Assembly: GCA_021776095.1 (NCBI GenBank)
Contig: JAJFGO010000102.1
Coordinates: 1 to 64,000 of the forward strand
Origin: Kiloniellaceae bacterium
Lineage (GTDB): Bacteria > Pseudomonadota > Alphaproteobacteria > Kiloniellales > J153
Reading direction: 5' to 3'
Length of the DNA: 64,000 bases
Shown here: one piece after another, positions 1 to 10,283 of the stretch
Layout: every line of letters starts with the position of its first letter
Position numbering within the stretch: the stretch's first letter is position 1
Program-made: the position numbers and the translations under genes
Notes under the pieces: generated by a model
The model's input: the letters and a program-made list of their open reading frames with translations, nothing else
Told to the model about the DNA's origin: nothing
Databases searched by the model: none

Positions 1-285
1 GGACATGTTCTTGTTCCAGACGATTGGCATGGTGGGCTTCCTCTTGGCCTGGTGCGCCAGGGTGGGGTGGGGGGGGGGCCCGGGCCCCCCCCCCCCCCCC
101 CCAGGCCGAACCAAGGGGGGGGTTTGGGGCCGGGGGCCGCCCGGCGGGGGGCCCTGGGGGAATACCTCGCATCGGGGTCGCCCGGGGGGGGGGGGGGGGG
201 GGCCGGGGGCCCCCCCCACCCCACCCTGGCGCATCAGGCCAAGAGGAAGCCCACCATGCCAATCGTCTGGAACAAGAACATGTCC
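1..285. repeat. Fold-back inverted repeat with poly-G/C core (probable contig-end artefact)
   Basis: Bases 1-76 are the reverse complement of 210-285 with a single mismatch (52 against 234). The 133-base middle is dominated by long G and C runs. The right arm contains the metA start codon and its first codons, so the left arm is an inverted copy of the beginning of metA. A near-perfect palindrome at the very edge, joined through low-complexity G/C, is what a fold-back or chimeric read at a contig end would give. I infer that the real metA leader is missing and that any promoter or riboswitch upstream of metA cannot be judged here. Confidence 0.8.
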
Positions 286-1551
286 GCGTATCGTATTCTG
301 CGCGACGAGGGTGTGGAGTTGGTTCGGCCGGATGAACCGGCAAAGCGCAAAAGCTCGGTCCTGCGGGTCGCGCTCCTGAACTTGATGCCGGAGAAGGCGA
401 CAACGGAAACCCAGATCGCCCGCCTCTTGGGCGACTCCGCCCATTGCGTCGAGGTGACTTACTTTGTGCCGGATTCCTACCGGTCCAAGAGCACGCCGGC
501 CGCGCACATGGCGGCTTTCTACGAGCGCTGGTCGCAAGTCCGCAGGCGCCGCTTCGACGGCTTGATCGTGACTGGCGCACCGGTCGAGACCTTGCCCTTC
601 GAACACGTGTCTTACTGGTCCGAGCTGACCGCTATCTTTGACTGGGCGCGCGAAAAGGTTGGCCAAAGCTACTATATCTGCTGGGCGGCACAGGCCGCGC
701 TCCAGCATTTTCATGGCGTGCCCAAGCGCGCCTTGCCCGCCAAGATGTCCGGCGTCTTCGCCCATCAAATCTTGCAACCGGACGCGCCCTTGATACGGGG
801 ACTGGCCGAGGGCTTTCCCGTGCCGGTCTCGCGTTACACGGGGGTCTCGGCGGCCGATCTGCCGGGCGATTGCGGGCTCGAGATTCTCGCATCCTCTGAG
901 CAATCGGGATTATGTCTGGTGCGGGACCCGGCGCGGAGGGCCCACTACATGTTCAACCATTTGGAATACGACTCGGATACCCTGGCGCGAGAGTACGCGC
1001 GCGATCGGTGCGCCGGCCGCCCTGCCACCGTGCCCCGGCACTATTTTCCCCAAGACGATCCGGCCCGCGCGCCGGCCCATAGCTGGCGCGGTAGCGCGCG
1101 AATTCTGTTTCGCAACTGGCTGAACGAGGTCGCCCGAGAGGCTTCACCGCAGGTGCACGAGCGCACGACGGTCGATTGGCTGCTCGGCAGCGGCGCGGCC
1201 CCCGCGCCGGTCGGCGTCGCCCTGTGCGATTTCTTGATTGATGTCGAGGATCACCTAACCGCGGTTCCCGCCGTTCTGCGGGTCTTGGCCGGATTCAGCC
1301 TCGCGCCCGTCACCCTGCGGGTGACCAAGTCGCCGGAAGCGCCGTCCGCCGTCTACCTGCGCTTGACCGGGACCGGCGGAGACCTGGCGGAACGAATTGC
1401 CCGGCGTGTCGCCCGCGTGGTCGAGGGTATCCGGCGGGTTGGTTACCGCGATACCGATGGCGTCGGCGGGGTCATGGTGCCCGAAGGCGGGCTCAGGCCG
1501 GCGCCCCCGGTCCGTGCCGGGTTGCGTATGCCGAGCCGCAGCGCTGCCTGA
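256..1551 (+). CDS. metA: Homoserine O-acetyltransferase (MetA family) with C-terminal ACT-like domain
   Basis: Acylates L-homoserine in cytoplasmic methionine synthesis. The ATG at 256 gives 431 residues and the usual family N-terminus; the frame stays open further upstream but only through the artefactual repeat. Catalytic Cys142 (YICWAAQAAL), His235 and Glu237 (NHLEYD) sit at the family's standard numbers. Residue 111 is Glu (TGAPVE), which in this family marks acetyl-CoA rather than succinyl-CoA use. The normal protein ends near residue 300. Here about 130 residues follow, and residues about 325-397 show a beta-alpha-beta-beta-alpha pattern like ACT regulatory domains (VEDHLTAVPAVLRVLAGF). 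This suggests allosteric control fused to the enzyme. The enzyme call is secure; the ACT call is by eye. Confidence 0.9.
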   Translation: MPIVWNKNMSAYRILRDEGVELVRPDEPAKRKSSVLRVALLNLMPEKATTETQIARLLGDSAHCVEVTYFVPDSYRSKSTPAAHMAAFYERWSQVRRRRFDGLIVTGAPVETLPFEHVSYWSELTAIFDWAREKVGQSYYICWAAQAALQHFHGVPKRALPAKMSGVFAHQILQPDAPLIRGLAEGFPVPVSRYTGVSAADLPGDCGLEILASSEQSGLCLVRDPARRAHYMFNHLEYDSDTLAREYARDRCAGRPATVPRHYFPQDDPARAPAHSWRGSARILFRNWLNEVAREASPQVHERTTVDWLLGSGAAPAPVGVALCDFLIDVEDHLTAVPAVLRVLAGFSLAPVTLRVTKSPEAPSAVYLRLTGTGGDLAERIARRVARVVEGIRRVGYRDTDGVGGVMVPEGGLRPAPPVRAGLRMPSRSAA

Positions 1552-1742
1552 GCGGGGCGCCACCCCATCGCGGTTCCGAAAAGCCGGACCGGGGCCAGCC
1601 AGCGATAGCACGATGGCCGAGCGGGCGCCCCCATGACGCCGTAGACAGGTTAGTGCTACAATCGAGTAGCCGGCTCATATCAAGGCGCGTCTAGGCCAGT
1701 CGCAGCAACCCCAGCCGGCGAATCTGGGAGTACACTCCGGTT

Positions 1743-3386
1743 ATGTCTGCTGAGCATGCCCATATCCCCGTGCTGAAGCGCGAGCTTGCGGAAAACAAGC
1801 TCGATCGCAGGGAATTTCTGCGCCTCGCGACCCTGCTGGGCCTCTCGGCACCGGCCGCCTACGGCCTCTTGGGCGGCAGCGACCCGGTCCGCGCGGCACA
1901 GGTCGCCTTGCCGCGCGGCGGACATTTGCGCATCGGCATGGCGGTGCAAGATGTCGAGACTCCGCACAGCTACCAGTGGTGGGAACACAACATCACGCGC
2001 AACGTTTGCGAATACCTGACCAAGACCGGCAGCGACAATATCACCCGTCCGTGCCTTCTGCAGGACTGGAGTGCGAGCGACGATCTGCGGATCTGGACCC
2101 TGCGCTTGCGTCGTGGGGTCAAATGGCGATCGGGTCGGGATTTGACCGCCGATGACGTGATCTGGAACCTCAGGCACTTACTGGACGAGGATACCGGCTC
2201 CTCGGTTCTCGGCCTGATGCGTGGCTATATGCTGTCGGTCTATGAAGAAGGCGGTCGGCAACGCACCCGCATTTGGGATGCTAACGCGATCGAGCGGGTC
2301 GACTCCCACACTCTCCGTTTGAATTGCAAGATACCGCAACTCGCGGTGCCGGAGCATCTGTTCCACTATCCCTGTCATATTCTCGACCCGGAGGAGGGGG
2401 GGCGCTTCGGGCCGCGATCGAACGGCACCGGAGCTTTCGATCTGGTAGAGCACGAGGTGGGAAAGCGATCGCTGCTGGCCGCGCGAACCGATTACTGGGG
2501 TGATGGGCCGCACCTTGAGACCATGGAGTTCGTCGACCTTGGCGACGACCCGGCGGCGGCGGTCAAGGCCTTGGCCGCCGGCCGGGTGCACGGACTGCAC
2601 TTCGTCGACTCGGTTCAAATGGACGCCCTGAAGTTTCAGCCTCGCTTGCGGCACTACTCTACGCCGACCGCCGACACCGCCGTAGCGCGCGGCAAGGTGA
2701 CGCGACCGCCGTTCGACGATCCCCGGGTGCGTAAAGCCATGCGCCTGGCCATCGACACCGAAACCACCCAGCGGGTCATCCTTGGCGAGCACGGCTTGCC
2801 GGCCGAGCATCACCACGTCAGCCCAGTTCACGCCGACTATGCGCGGCTGGAGCCCTTCGGTCGGAATGTGGCGGCGGCCAAGGCGCTCTTGGCCCAGGCC
2901 GGCCATTCCAATGGCATCGACCTGGGCGTAATAGATTGCAAAGCCGCGCCCAGTTGGGAATTCAACGCGGTGCAGGCCATGGTGGAGCAGTGGCGCGATG
3001 CGGGTATCAGGTGCAAGGTGAACCTCATGCCGGCGAGCGAATATTGGCGCGTCTGGGACAAGACGCCCTTTGGCTTCACCGAATGGGCCCATCGTCCCTT
3101 GGGCGTCATGGCGCTCGGCTTAGCCTACCGCAGCGGCGGACCCTGGAACGAATCGGAATATGCGAACCCCGAATTCGACCGCCTTCTGGATCGGGCCGAG
3201 GGCATCCTGGACGCCGACGAGCGCCGTGTCGTTTTGCGCCAAATCGAGCGGCTTATGCAGGGAGATGGGCCGATCGTGCAGCCGCTGTGGCGGTCCGTGG
3301 CGACGGTCATGGACGAGAAAGTCAAGGGATTCCAGATGCACCCGACCCGCTATATATTTGGAAACGAATTGGCCCTGGAAAGCTGA
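1743..3386 (+). CDS. ABC-type peptide/oligopeptide substrate-binding protein (SBP_bac_5 family), copy 1
   Basis: A 547-residue periplasmic binding protein of the DppA/OppA class. A twin-arginine motif ([14 protein letters not shown], residues about 21-34) precedes an Ala-rich hydrophobic stretch, so Tat export is likely. Family features include the [15 protein letters not shown] segment, the [14 protein letters not shown] strand and the repeated DYW-type motif near residue 250. A GGGAG lies upstream of the ATG. No permease or ATPase gene is near. The next gene is a close paralogue 43 bases downstream, followed by a large sensor kinase, so the protein may present a ligand to that kinase instead of, or as well as, feeding a transporter. 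Ligand unknown. Confidence 0.88.
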   Translation: MSAEHAHIPVLKRELAENKLDRREFLRLATLLGLSAPAAYGLLGGSDPVRAAQVALPRGGHLRIGMAVQDVETPHSYQWWEHNITRNVCEYLTKTGSDNITRPCLLQDWSASDDLRIWTLRLRRGVKWRSGRDLTADDVIWNLRHLLDEDTGSSVLGLMRGYMLSVYEEGGRQRTRIWDANAIERVDSHTLRLNCKIPQLAVPEHLFHYPCHILDPEEGGRFGPRSNGTGAFDLVEHEVGKRSLLAARTDYWGDGPHLETMEFVDLGDDPAAAVKALAAGRVHGLHFVDSVQMDALKFQPRLRHYSTPTADTAVARGKVTRPPFDDPRVRKAMRLAIDTETTQRVILGEHGLPAEHHHVSPVHADYARLEPFGRNVAAAKALLAQAGHSNGIDLGVIDCKAAPSWEFNAVQAMVEQWRDAGIRCKVNLMPASEYWRVWDKTPFGFTEWAHRPLGVMALGLAYRSGGPWNESEYANPEFDRLLDRAEGILDADERRVVLRQIERLMQGDGPIVQPLWRSVATVMDEKVKGFQMHPTRYIFGNELALES

Positions 3387-3429
3387 AGCAAAAGAAATCG
3401 GCTGGTGGCCCTGGGAGAACGCCCCGGAT

Positions 3430-5085
3430 ATGGCTAGTGAGCATATTCATATACCCCGGCTGAAACGGGAATTTGCGGAGAAAAAGATCGGCCGCCGCGA
3501 GTTCTTGCGCCTGGCGACGCTGCTTGGGCTATCCGCCTCGGCCGCCTATAGCTACGTTGGCGGACCGCGTGGAGGGCGTTTTGCCGCGCGTGCCGAGGTG
3601 GCCATGCCGCGGGGCGGCAAGATTCGTATCGGCATGAAGGTCTTGGACGTTTCGATCCCGCACATCATCAGTCGTACCAGCGCCAGCAACATTGTCCGAC
3701 AGGTCACCGACTACCTGACCATGACCGGGCACGACAATATTACCAAGCCCTGTCTTCTGGAGTCATGGGCACCGAGCGACGACTTGATGACCTGGACCCT
3801 TCACTTGCGCAAGGGTGTCAAATGGCACAACGGCCGTGACTTCATCGCGGACGACGTCATTTGGAACTTCAGAAACGTACTAGACGAGGAGACAGGCTCC
3901 TCCGTGCTCGGCCTCATGATGGGCTATATGCTCGAAGAATATCAGGAAGGCGGGACCGCGCGCACCAGGCTTTGGGACGCCAATGCCATCGAAAGGCTGG
4001 ATGCCCATACAGTCCGCCTGAACTGCAAGTCGCCGCAACTGGCCGTGCCGGAGCATTTGTTTCATTACCCCTTCGTGATTTTGGATCCGGAAGAGGGGGG
4101 CGCCTTTGAGCCCGGTTCCAACGGTTTGGGTGCCTTCGATCTGCTCGACCATCAGATTGGCAAGGTTTCCGTATTGAAAGCGCGCCGCGATTATTGGCGG
4201 GACGGGCCGTACCTCGATACCCTGGAGTTCGTCGATCTGGGAGACGATCCCACCGGGGAGATCGATGCCCTGGCGTACAAGCGGCTGGATGGTATCGACA
4301 TCGCGGACATCATCCAGCTTGAGGCCTTCAAACTAATGCCGCACCTGAAAATGTATGAAGTTGCCACGGCATCGACGGCGGTCGTGCGCGGCAAAGTGAC
4401 TCAGGTGCCGTTCAACGACCCTCGGGTGCGGAAGGCCATGCGCCTGGCCATAGACTGCGCCCTTACTCAAGACTTGGTTCATGGCGACCGGGGCATGCCG
4501 GCGGAACATCATCACATATGTCCTGTCCACCCCGAGTACGCGAAGTTGCCCGCCCCGCGCCAAGACGTCGCGATGGCCAAGAAACTGCTAGCCGAAGCGG
4601 GTTATCCAAATGGCACCGATATCGGCGTCATCGATTGCCCTTCGACCCCAAGTTGGCAGTTCAACGCCGTGCAAGCCATGGTCGAGCAGTGGCGGACGGC
4701 CGGTATTGTTTGCAAGATCAATCTGATGTCGTCGAAAGATTTCTGGGCTAACTGGAACACGACGAGGCTTGGCTTTACGGAATGGAGTCATCGCCCGCTC
4801 GGCATCATGGCCTTAGGGCTTGGTTACCGGTCCGGTGTGCCTTGGAACGAGTCGGAATATTCGAATCCGGAGTTCGATCGTTTGTTGACCGAAGCCGAAG
4901 GTATCCTCGATACCGATAGGCGGCGTTCGGTTATGGCTAAGATCGGGAAGGTTATGCAAGAAGATGGCCCCATCGTACAGCCGTTGTGGCGCTCTGAACT
5001 CACCTTCATGGACAAGCGAGTTAAGGGCTTCCAGATGCACCCAACCACCTACATCTTTGGCAACGAGCTCGCTCTCGATAGCTGA
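3430..5085 (+). CDS. ABC-type peptide/oligopeptide substrate-binding protein (SBP_bac_5 family), copy 2
   Basis: A 551-residue paralogue of the preceding gene, alike along its whole length (same N-terminal pattern [11 protein letters not shown], Tat motif [14 protein letters not shown], and C-terminal [20 protein letters not shown]). I chose the ATG at 3430 because it reproduces the paralogue's N-terminus exactly; the frame is open upstream only through the end of copy 1. This is a tandem duplication that has since diverged at many positions, mostly in the middle of the protein. Like copy 1 it has no cognate permease nearby. It ends 87 bases before the sensor kinase start. Two binding proteins with different ligand preference serving one partner is a reasonable inference. 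Confidence 0.88.
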   Translation: MASEHIHIPRLKREFAEKKIGRREFLRLATLLGLSASAAYSYVGGPRGGRFAARAEVAMPRGGKIRIGMKVLDVSIPHIISRTSASNIVRQVTDYLTMTGHDNITKPCLLESWAPSDDLMTWTLHLRKGVKWHNGRDFIADDVIWNFRNVLDEETGSSVLGLMMGYMLEEYQEGGTARTRLWDANAIERLDAHTVRLNCKSPQLAVPEHLFHYPFVILDPEEGGAFEPGSNGLGAFDLLDHQIGKVSVLKARRDYWRDGPYLDTLEFVDLGDDPTGEIDALAYKRLDGIDIADIIQLEAFKLMPHLKMYEVATASTAVVRGKVTQVPFNDPRVRKAMRLAIDCALTQDLVHGDRGMPAEHHHICPVHPEYAKLPAPRQDVAMAKKLLAEAGYPNGTDIGVIDCPSTPSWQFNAVQAMVEQWRTAGIVCKINLMSSKDFWANWNTTRLGFTEWSHRPLGIMALGLGYRSGVPWNESEYSNPEFDRLLTEAEGILDTDRRRSVMAKIGKVMQEDGPIVQPLWRSELTFMDKRVKGFQMHPTTYIFGNELALDS

Positions 5086-5172
5086 GCGAGTTCACATGCC
5101 GTTCCCTCAAATGCGGTATCGTTGCCGCCCCGCCCATCCCATCCTGCGCCGTTTGAGCCGGAGAGCATAACA

Positions 5173-8100
5173 ATGCCGCTAAACTTCTCAATCCGTAGTC
5201 GGCTTGTGTATCTGTCGCTTATGCTTGTGACGACCCTCATCATGACCAATTTGGTCTTGATACGCCAAACGAATCTGCAGAGCGAGCTGATCCGCCAACA
5301 GGCACGGAACATCGATATCATCGTCAAAGCCGATGCCGCGATCAAAACTTTCGGGGACCTGAAGTACTGGTTGACGGATTTCGCCGTCAGCCAATTGGTT
5401 CTCTCGGAACAAAGAGCCCAAGCCGCGCAGACGCGGCTCGATCGGCAGCTGTCGGAGTTGGGCGGGGTCGGACCCGAGGACTTGACGCTCCTTTCTAGCC
5501 AATTGATGAAATTGTCAGAAACCTCCATGGCGGCGGTGGAGGCCTACGGCCGCGATGACCGTTTGGTCGGGCATGCCATGATGGCGCGCGGGCGCGGCCA
5601 CATTCTGGCGATCGATTCCAAGCTTTCGACCTTGGTCGCGCAGGTTCAGTCGGGCGCACAAATCGCCGCCGATGAAGCATTGAGCCGGACCGATCGTGGC
5701 ATCACGCTGGCCATTTCAACCGTGGTTCTCGTGTCTCTTTTCGCGATCGCACTAACCTTTTTTGTCGTACGATCGATCGTCGTTCCCTTGCGCCAGATGG
5801 TCGCGGTTGTGAGCGCCATGGGCGATGGCCGTTTCGATGTGGCGATCCCCGGTCCAAGATCGGATGAAATCGGCGAGATGGCGCACGTCTTGACGCTGTT
5901 CCGTGATAACGCGGCGCGGCGGGAGCAGGCCGAGCGGTCGGAGGCGCGGCTGGTGGAGGCGCTCGACAATATTTCGGAAGGATTCGCTCTCTACGACGCC
6001 GAAGACCGTCTGTTGGTATGCAACCGCCGCTATCGCGCCGGCCTCCACGTCGTCGAAGAAAGTCCGGGCGGCGTGGGATTGATTCGGTCTGGGACGACTT
6101 TTGAAGAGATTGTTCTCGCGACGGCCGCATCCGGGTTGATCCTTGACGCGGTGGGCCGACAAGAAGAATGGGTCGCGCAACGCATGGCGCTACACCGGCA
6201 GCCCGGCGAGCCGATCGTGCAACATCGCGGTGACGGCCGCTGGATCAGAGTGAGCGAGTACAAGACCAAGGGCGCCGGCATCCTGGCCGTTTATACCGAT
6301 ATCACCGAGTTGAAAGCGCGCGAGACCGCGTTAGCAGAGAAAACCGCCATCTTGGAAGCAACCATGGAGAACATGGGGCAGGGTATCTGCCTCGTCGGTT
6401 CCGACCTAAAGGCGATTTCCTTCAACCGCATGTTCCTGGAGCTTCTCGATATGCCGGCCGAGCGCTTCGAGCCCGGGTTCGATCTGGTTGATTTATTCGA
6501 CTTCAACGCAGAACGCGGCGAAGCCATGCCGGCGGACATAGAGGCCAGAGTTCGCGAAGGTACCGTGGGCAGCACGATCTCGCAGCCATTTATCTACGAA
6601 CGCACTAGGCCGAATGGGACTGTCCTGGAGATTCGCGTGGTCCCACGGCCCGATTTCGACAGCTTTGTGACCACCTATACCGATATCACCCAGCGCAAGC
6701 GCGCGGAGGAAGCCCTGCGAGCGTCGGAGATGCGCTTTCGCTCGATCGCGCAATCGGCGAACGACGCCATTGTAGCGGCGGAAAGCGATGGTCAGATCAT
6801 TTCGTGGAATCGTGCCGCTGAGGAAATCTTCGGCTACGGCGAGAGCGATGCCCTGGGTATGAACCTGGTCGAACTCATGCCGGAGAGATATCGCCCCATG
6901 CACCAGCAGGGTATCGCGAGACATATCGCGCGCGGCGGCGGTAGCGTACGCAAGTCAATTATCTACGAGGGCCTGCGCAAGGACGGCAGCGAGTTCCCAA
7001 TCGAGATGTCATTGGGCTCTTGGCAGAGCGACGACAAAATCTATTTTACCGGCGTCTTGCGCGACATAACCAATCGCCGACTGTCTGAGCAGGCACTGCG
7101 GGAAAAAACCGGCCTGCTCGAACTCAACCAAGTCATTACCCGTACTGCGAACGAAGCCGAAACCGTTGAGCAAGCCTTGCAGTTCACCGTCGATCAGGTC
7201 TGCGCCTTTGTCGGTTGGCCGCTCGGCCATGTCTATACCCTTGAAGAAAATGGAACCGGCAAGCTGAATCCAAGCGCGATCTGGTATCGCGCGGATGATA
7301 CGGCTTTCGAAAGGTTTTGCCGTAAGACCGAAGCGACCAGCTTCGGTCCCGGTGAGGGCCTGCCGGGCCGGGCACTTGCCACCGGACATTCGGCCTGGAT
7401 CCCCGACGTAGCCATGGATCCAAACTTTCCCCGCGCGGATGCCGCCGCCGAATCGGGATTGCGAGGGGCCTTTGCCTTTCCGATCTGGGTTGGCCGCGAG
7501 GTTGTCGCGGTGCTGGAGCTTTTTTCGACCGATGCGGTCCGGCCTCAGGAACTGATGTTCGAGATCGCGGCACAGGTTGGCGCCAACCTGGGCCGCGTCA
7601 TCGAACGCAAGCGGGCCGAGCAGGCTCTGCGCGAGAGCCAGGTTATTCTGCAAACCATCGCAGATAACTCGCCAATTGTTATCGGTTTGAAGAGTGCTGA
7701 CGGCGTTTACTCTTTTGTCAACAAGCGCTTTGCGGCGCTGTACGGATATACGCCGGAGGATATTATCGGCGGCACCGCTCATGAGTTGTTCCCCAAGGAC
7801 TTGGCCGATTCCTTTGTCGCTCACGACAAGATCATCTTCGAGTCCGGTGCTTCCATGGAAAAGGAAGAGAGAATACCGACAGAGGACGGCGAGGGCATTT
7901 ACGTCATCGCGAAATTCCCGGTCTTCGATTCCGCGGGTCGCTTGACTGCGATCGGCCTGATCGGCACCGAAATCACGGAACGAAAACGCACCGAGGAAAA
8001 GTTGCGCCGCCAAGCCTTGATTCTGGAACAGCTCTATGATGCTGTGATCATCGCCGATCTCAATGACAAAATCGTTGACTGGAATGCGGGCGCGGAACGA

Positions 8101-9894
8101 ATTTTCGGTTACGGCCGGGAGGAGATACTCGGTCGCCCGACAGGGGATCTATTCGAAAGCCCGGACAAAGCTTGGCAATACGCAGGCGTCATGAAGAAGC
8201 GAATCGGACGGGAAGGGCGCTGGGTCGGCGAATGCGATAATCGGGGCGCGGACGGGGCCTTGTTGGCCACGGAGGCGATCGTGTTTCCCTTACATGACGA
8301 CCGTGGAAACGTGGAATTCACGGTGGCGGTGAGTCGCGATATCACGGCCCGCAAGAGGGTCGAGCGCGCGCTGAATGAAAGCGAAAAGCGCCTGACTCAG
8401 GTCGTCGACAACATGCCGGCCACCGTCTTTTTGCGTGACCTCGATGGCAAGTTCATCCTGATAAACAAGCAGTATGCGGCGCATTGCAATGTCAATCGGG
8501 ATGAAGTCCGCGGCAAGACCGTGTTTGACGTTGTTCCCAAGGACATCGCCGAGGAATCCACGGCTCATGACCGTGCGGTCATACGCAGTGGCCAAGTGGT
8601 TGAACGCGAACTGATATTTCCTTTGGACGATGGCCCGCATACCTTGGCGGCCTTCAAATTTCCGGTTATGGATGCCGACGGTCAAATTGTTGCAATCGGC
8701 GGCGTTGAACTCGATATCACCGAGCGCAAGGGCATGGAAGAGGCCTTGCGTCAGGCGAATCGGGAAAAGGATGCGGTGGTCAACGAGCTGCGGGCGGTTC
8801 TGGACGCAATCGAATACGGGGTTCTGTTCATGGAGTCCGATTTGCGGGTACGTATCGACAACCGGGCGTTTCGCGATATCTGGCATATTCCCGAAGACTT
8901 CATTGCCAGCAGGCCGAGTGCGCGAGATTTGATCGAGTATAACCGCGGCAAGGGCGTCTACGACGTGTCCGAGGAGGATTGGGATTCTTATGTGGACCAG
9001 CGTACCAGCGCGATCGAAAAGGGCAACGTGCCGCGCACCGAGTTCCACCGGGCCGACGGGAGTGTGATTCAATACCAATGCATCGTCTTGCCTAACGGTG
9101 GGCGCATGCTCACCTATTTCGATCTCACCGAGATCAAGCAGGCCGAAGACCGGCTGCGCGAGGCCAAGGAACAGGCCGAGGTGGCTAACCGCGCGAAGAC
9201 ACAGTTCTTGGCCAATATGAGCCATGAATTGCGCACGCCGCTGAACGCCATCCTGGGTTACGCCGAATTGATACGCGACGGCATTTACGGCCCGATGCCC
9301 GAGCGCATTGAAGAGGTGATTGTCCGGGTCGATCGCAACGGGCACCACCTGCTGCGTCTAATCAATGACGTGCTCGATCTCTCGAAGATTGAGGCCGGTC
9401 AGTTCTCGCTGAATCTCGATGACTATGCCCTTGCGGATATGGTCGAAACCGCCATTTATTCCCTGGAATCCTTGGCCAAGGAAAAGGGCCTGGCGCTGCG
9501 CGCCGAGGTTCAGCCGGACTTGCCGCCAGGGCGTGGAGACGAGCAGCGCCTGACTCAGGTCTTGATGAATCTGATCGGCAATGCAATCAAGTTCACTGAA
9601 AAGGGCGAGGTGATCGTGAAAGCCGGCGCGACGGACGGGATATTCCGGGTTTCCGTCACCGACACTGGAATCGGGATATCGGAGGCAGACAGGCAACGCA
9701 TATTCGATGAGTTCCACCAGGCCGACGACACCGATACCAGGGTGCGCGGCGGCAGCGGTCTGGGTCTCGCGATCGTCAAGCGCATGGTTGAGATGCATGG
9801 CGGTACCGTTGACGTGGAATCGGAAGTCGGCGTTGGCTCGACGGTATGGTTCACCCTGCCGGAGCGGGTTGAGGCCCAGAGAGGAGCGGCATGA
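5173..9894 (+). CDS. Membrane sensor histidine kinase with HAMP, seven PAS and one GAF domain
   Basis: A 1573-residue inner-membrane kinase. The ATG at 5173 follows GGAGAG at good spacing; a TTG at 5122 in frame is less likely. TM1 is about residues 11-34 and TM2 about 176-205, bounding a sensor region of about 140 residues; HAMP follows to about 252. Then come PAS (257-370), PAS (390-505), PAS (515-636), GAF (645-810), PAS (815-936), PAS (940-1061), PAS (1070-1186) and PAS (1196-1326). The HisKA box holds His1351 (FLANMSHELRTPLNAILGYA), and the HATPase has the N box (NLIGNAIKF) and G boxes (DTGIGI, GSGLGLAIV). There is no attached receiver; the next gene supplies one, overlapping by 4 bases. 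Inputs are unknown, but the two upstream binding proteins and the cytosolic PAS/GAF array allow both periplasmic and internal signals. Confidence 0.93.
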   Translation: MPLNFSIRSRLVYLSLMLVTTLIMTNLVLIRQTNLQSELIRQQARNIDIIVKADAAIKTFGDLKYWLTDFAVSQLVLSEQRAQAAQTRLDRQLSELGGVGPEDLTLLSSQLMKLSETSMAAVEAYGRDDRLVGHAMMARGRGHILAIDSKLSTLVAQVQSGAQIAADEALSRTDRGITLAISTVVLVSLFAIALTFFVVRSIVVPLRQMVAVVSAMGDGRFDVAIPGPRSDEIGEMAHVLTLFRDNAARREQAERSEARLVEALDNISEGFALYDAEDRLLVCNRRYRAGLHVVEESPGGVGLIRSGTTFEEIVLATAASGLILDAVGRQEEWVAQRMALHRQPGEPIVQHRGDGRWIRVSEYKTKGAGILAVYTDITELKARETALAEKTAILEATMENMGQGICLVGSDLKAISFNRMFLELLDMPAERFEPGFDLVDLFDFNAERGEAMPADIEARVREGTVGSTISQPFIYERTRPNGTVLEIRVVPRPDFDSFVTTYTDITQRKRAEEALRASEMRFRSIAQSANDAIVAAESDGQIISWNRAAEEIFGYGESDALGMNLVELMPERYRPMHQQGIARHIARGGGSVRKSIIYEGLRKDGSEFPIEMSLGSWQSDDKIYFTGVLRDITNRRLSEQALREKTGLLELNQVITRTANEAETVEQALQFTVDQVCAFVGWPLGHVYTLEENGTGKLNPSAIWYRADDTAFERFCRKTEATSFGPGEGLPGRALATGHSAWIPDVAMDPNFPRADAAAESGLRGAFAFPIWVGREVVAVLELFSTDAVRPQELMFEIAAQVGANLGRVIERKRAEQALRESQVILQTIADNSPIVIGLKSADGVYSFVNKRFAALYGYTPEDIIGGTAHELFPKDLADSFVAHDKIIFESGASMEKEERIPTEDGEGIYVIAKFPVFDSAGRLTAIGLIGTEITERKRTEEKLRRQALILEQLYDAVIIADLNDKIVDWNAGAERIFGYGREEILGRPTGDLFESPDKAWQYAGVMKKRIGREGRWVGECDNRGADGALLATEAIVFPLHDDRGNVEFTVAVSRDITARKRVERALNESEKRLTQVVDNMPATVFLRDLDGKFILINKQYAAHCNVNRDEVRGKTVFDVVPKDIAEESTAHDRAVIRSGQVVERELIFPLDDGPHTLAAFKFPVMDADGQIVAIGGVELDITERKGMEEALRQANREKDAVVNELRAVLDAIEYGVLFMESDLRVRIDNRAFRDIWHIPEDFIASRPSARDLIEYNRGKGVYDVSEEDWDSYVDQRTSAIEKGNVPRTEFHRADGSVIQYQCIVLPNGGRMLTYFDLTEIKQAEDRLREAKEQAEVANRAKTQFLANMSHELRTPLNAILGYAELIRDGIYGPMPERIEEVIVRVDRNGHHLLRLINDVLDLSKIEAGQFSLNLDDYALADMVETAIYSLESLAKEKGLALRAEVQPDLPPGRGDEQRLTQVLMNLIGNAIKFTEKGEVIVKAGATDGIFRVSVTDTGIGISEADRQRIFDEFHQADDTDTRVRGGSGLGLAIVKRMVEMHGGTVDVESEVGVGSTVWFTLPERVEAQRGAA

Positions 9895-10283
9895 AGCAAC
9901 GAATTCTGGTGGTCGAAGATCAAGAGGATAATCGGCGGATCATGCGCGATTTGCTGGTCAGCGCCGGTTACGAGGTGATTGAGGCGGTCAGCGGGGCCGA
10001 GGGTGTGGAAATGGCGGCCAGCGCCAATCCCGACCTGATCTTGATGGATCTGCAGCTGCCGCTAATCGATGGGCTGGAGGCAACCCGGCGGATCCGGGCC
10101 GAGCCTGCGTCAAGCCGCACCCCGGTGATTGCCGTAACCTCCTATGCCTTGAGTGGCGACAACGATAAGGCCCTCGCGGCCGGTTGCGACGCCTATTTCT
10201 CCAAGCCGGTCAGCCCGCGCCGCTTGCTCGCCAAGGTCGAGGCGGTGCTGCCAAAGCCGGACGGAGAAGGCGACGGCAAGTGA
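9891..10283 (+). CDS. Single-domain response regulator, DivK-like
   Basis: A 130-residue receiver with no output domain. The acidic pocket (VVED, residues 7-10), phospho-acceptor Asp53 (LILMD), the switch Thr/Ser (VTS) and Lys (SKP) are all present, and the spacing closely matches DivK-type regulators. Its ATG overlaps the kinase stop (ATGA), so translation is probably coupled and the kinase is its likely phosphodonor. It can work as a phosphorelay intermediate or an allosteric partner for the downstream receiver-cyclase. Confidence 0.93.
   Translation: MKQRILVVEDQEDNRRIMRDLLVSAGYEVIEAVSGAEGVEMAASANPDLILMDLQLPLIDGLEATRRIRAEPASSRTPVIAVTSYALSGDNDKALAAGCDAYFSKPVSPRRLLAKVEAVLPKPDGEGDGK

Noticed and set aside
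69-209. Long G and C runs as a regulatory or G-quadruplex element before metA
   Set aside because: They fill the middle of a fold-back copy of metA itself, so an artefact explains them better.
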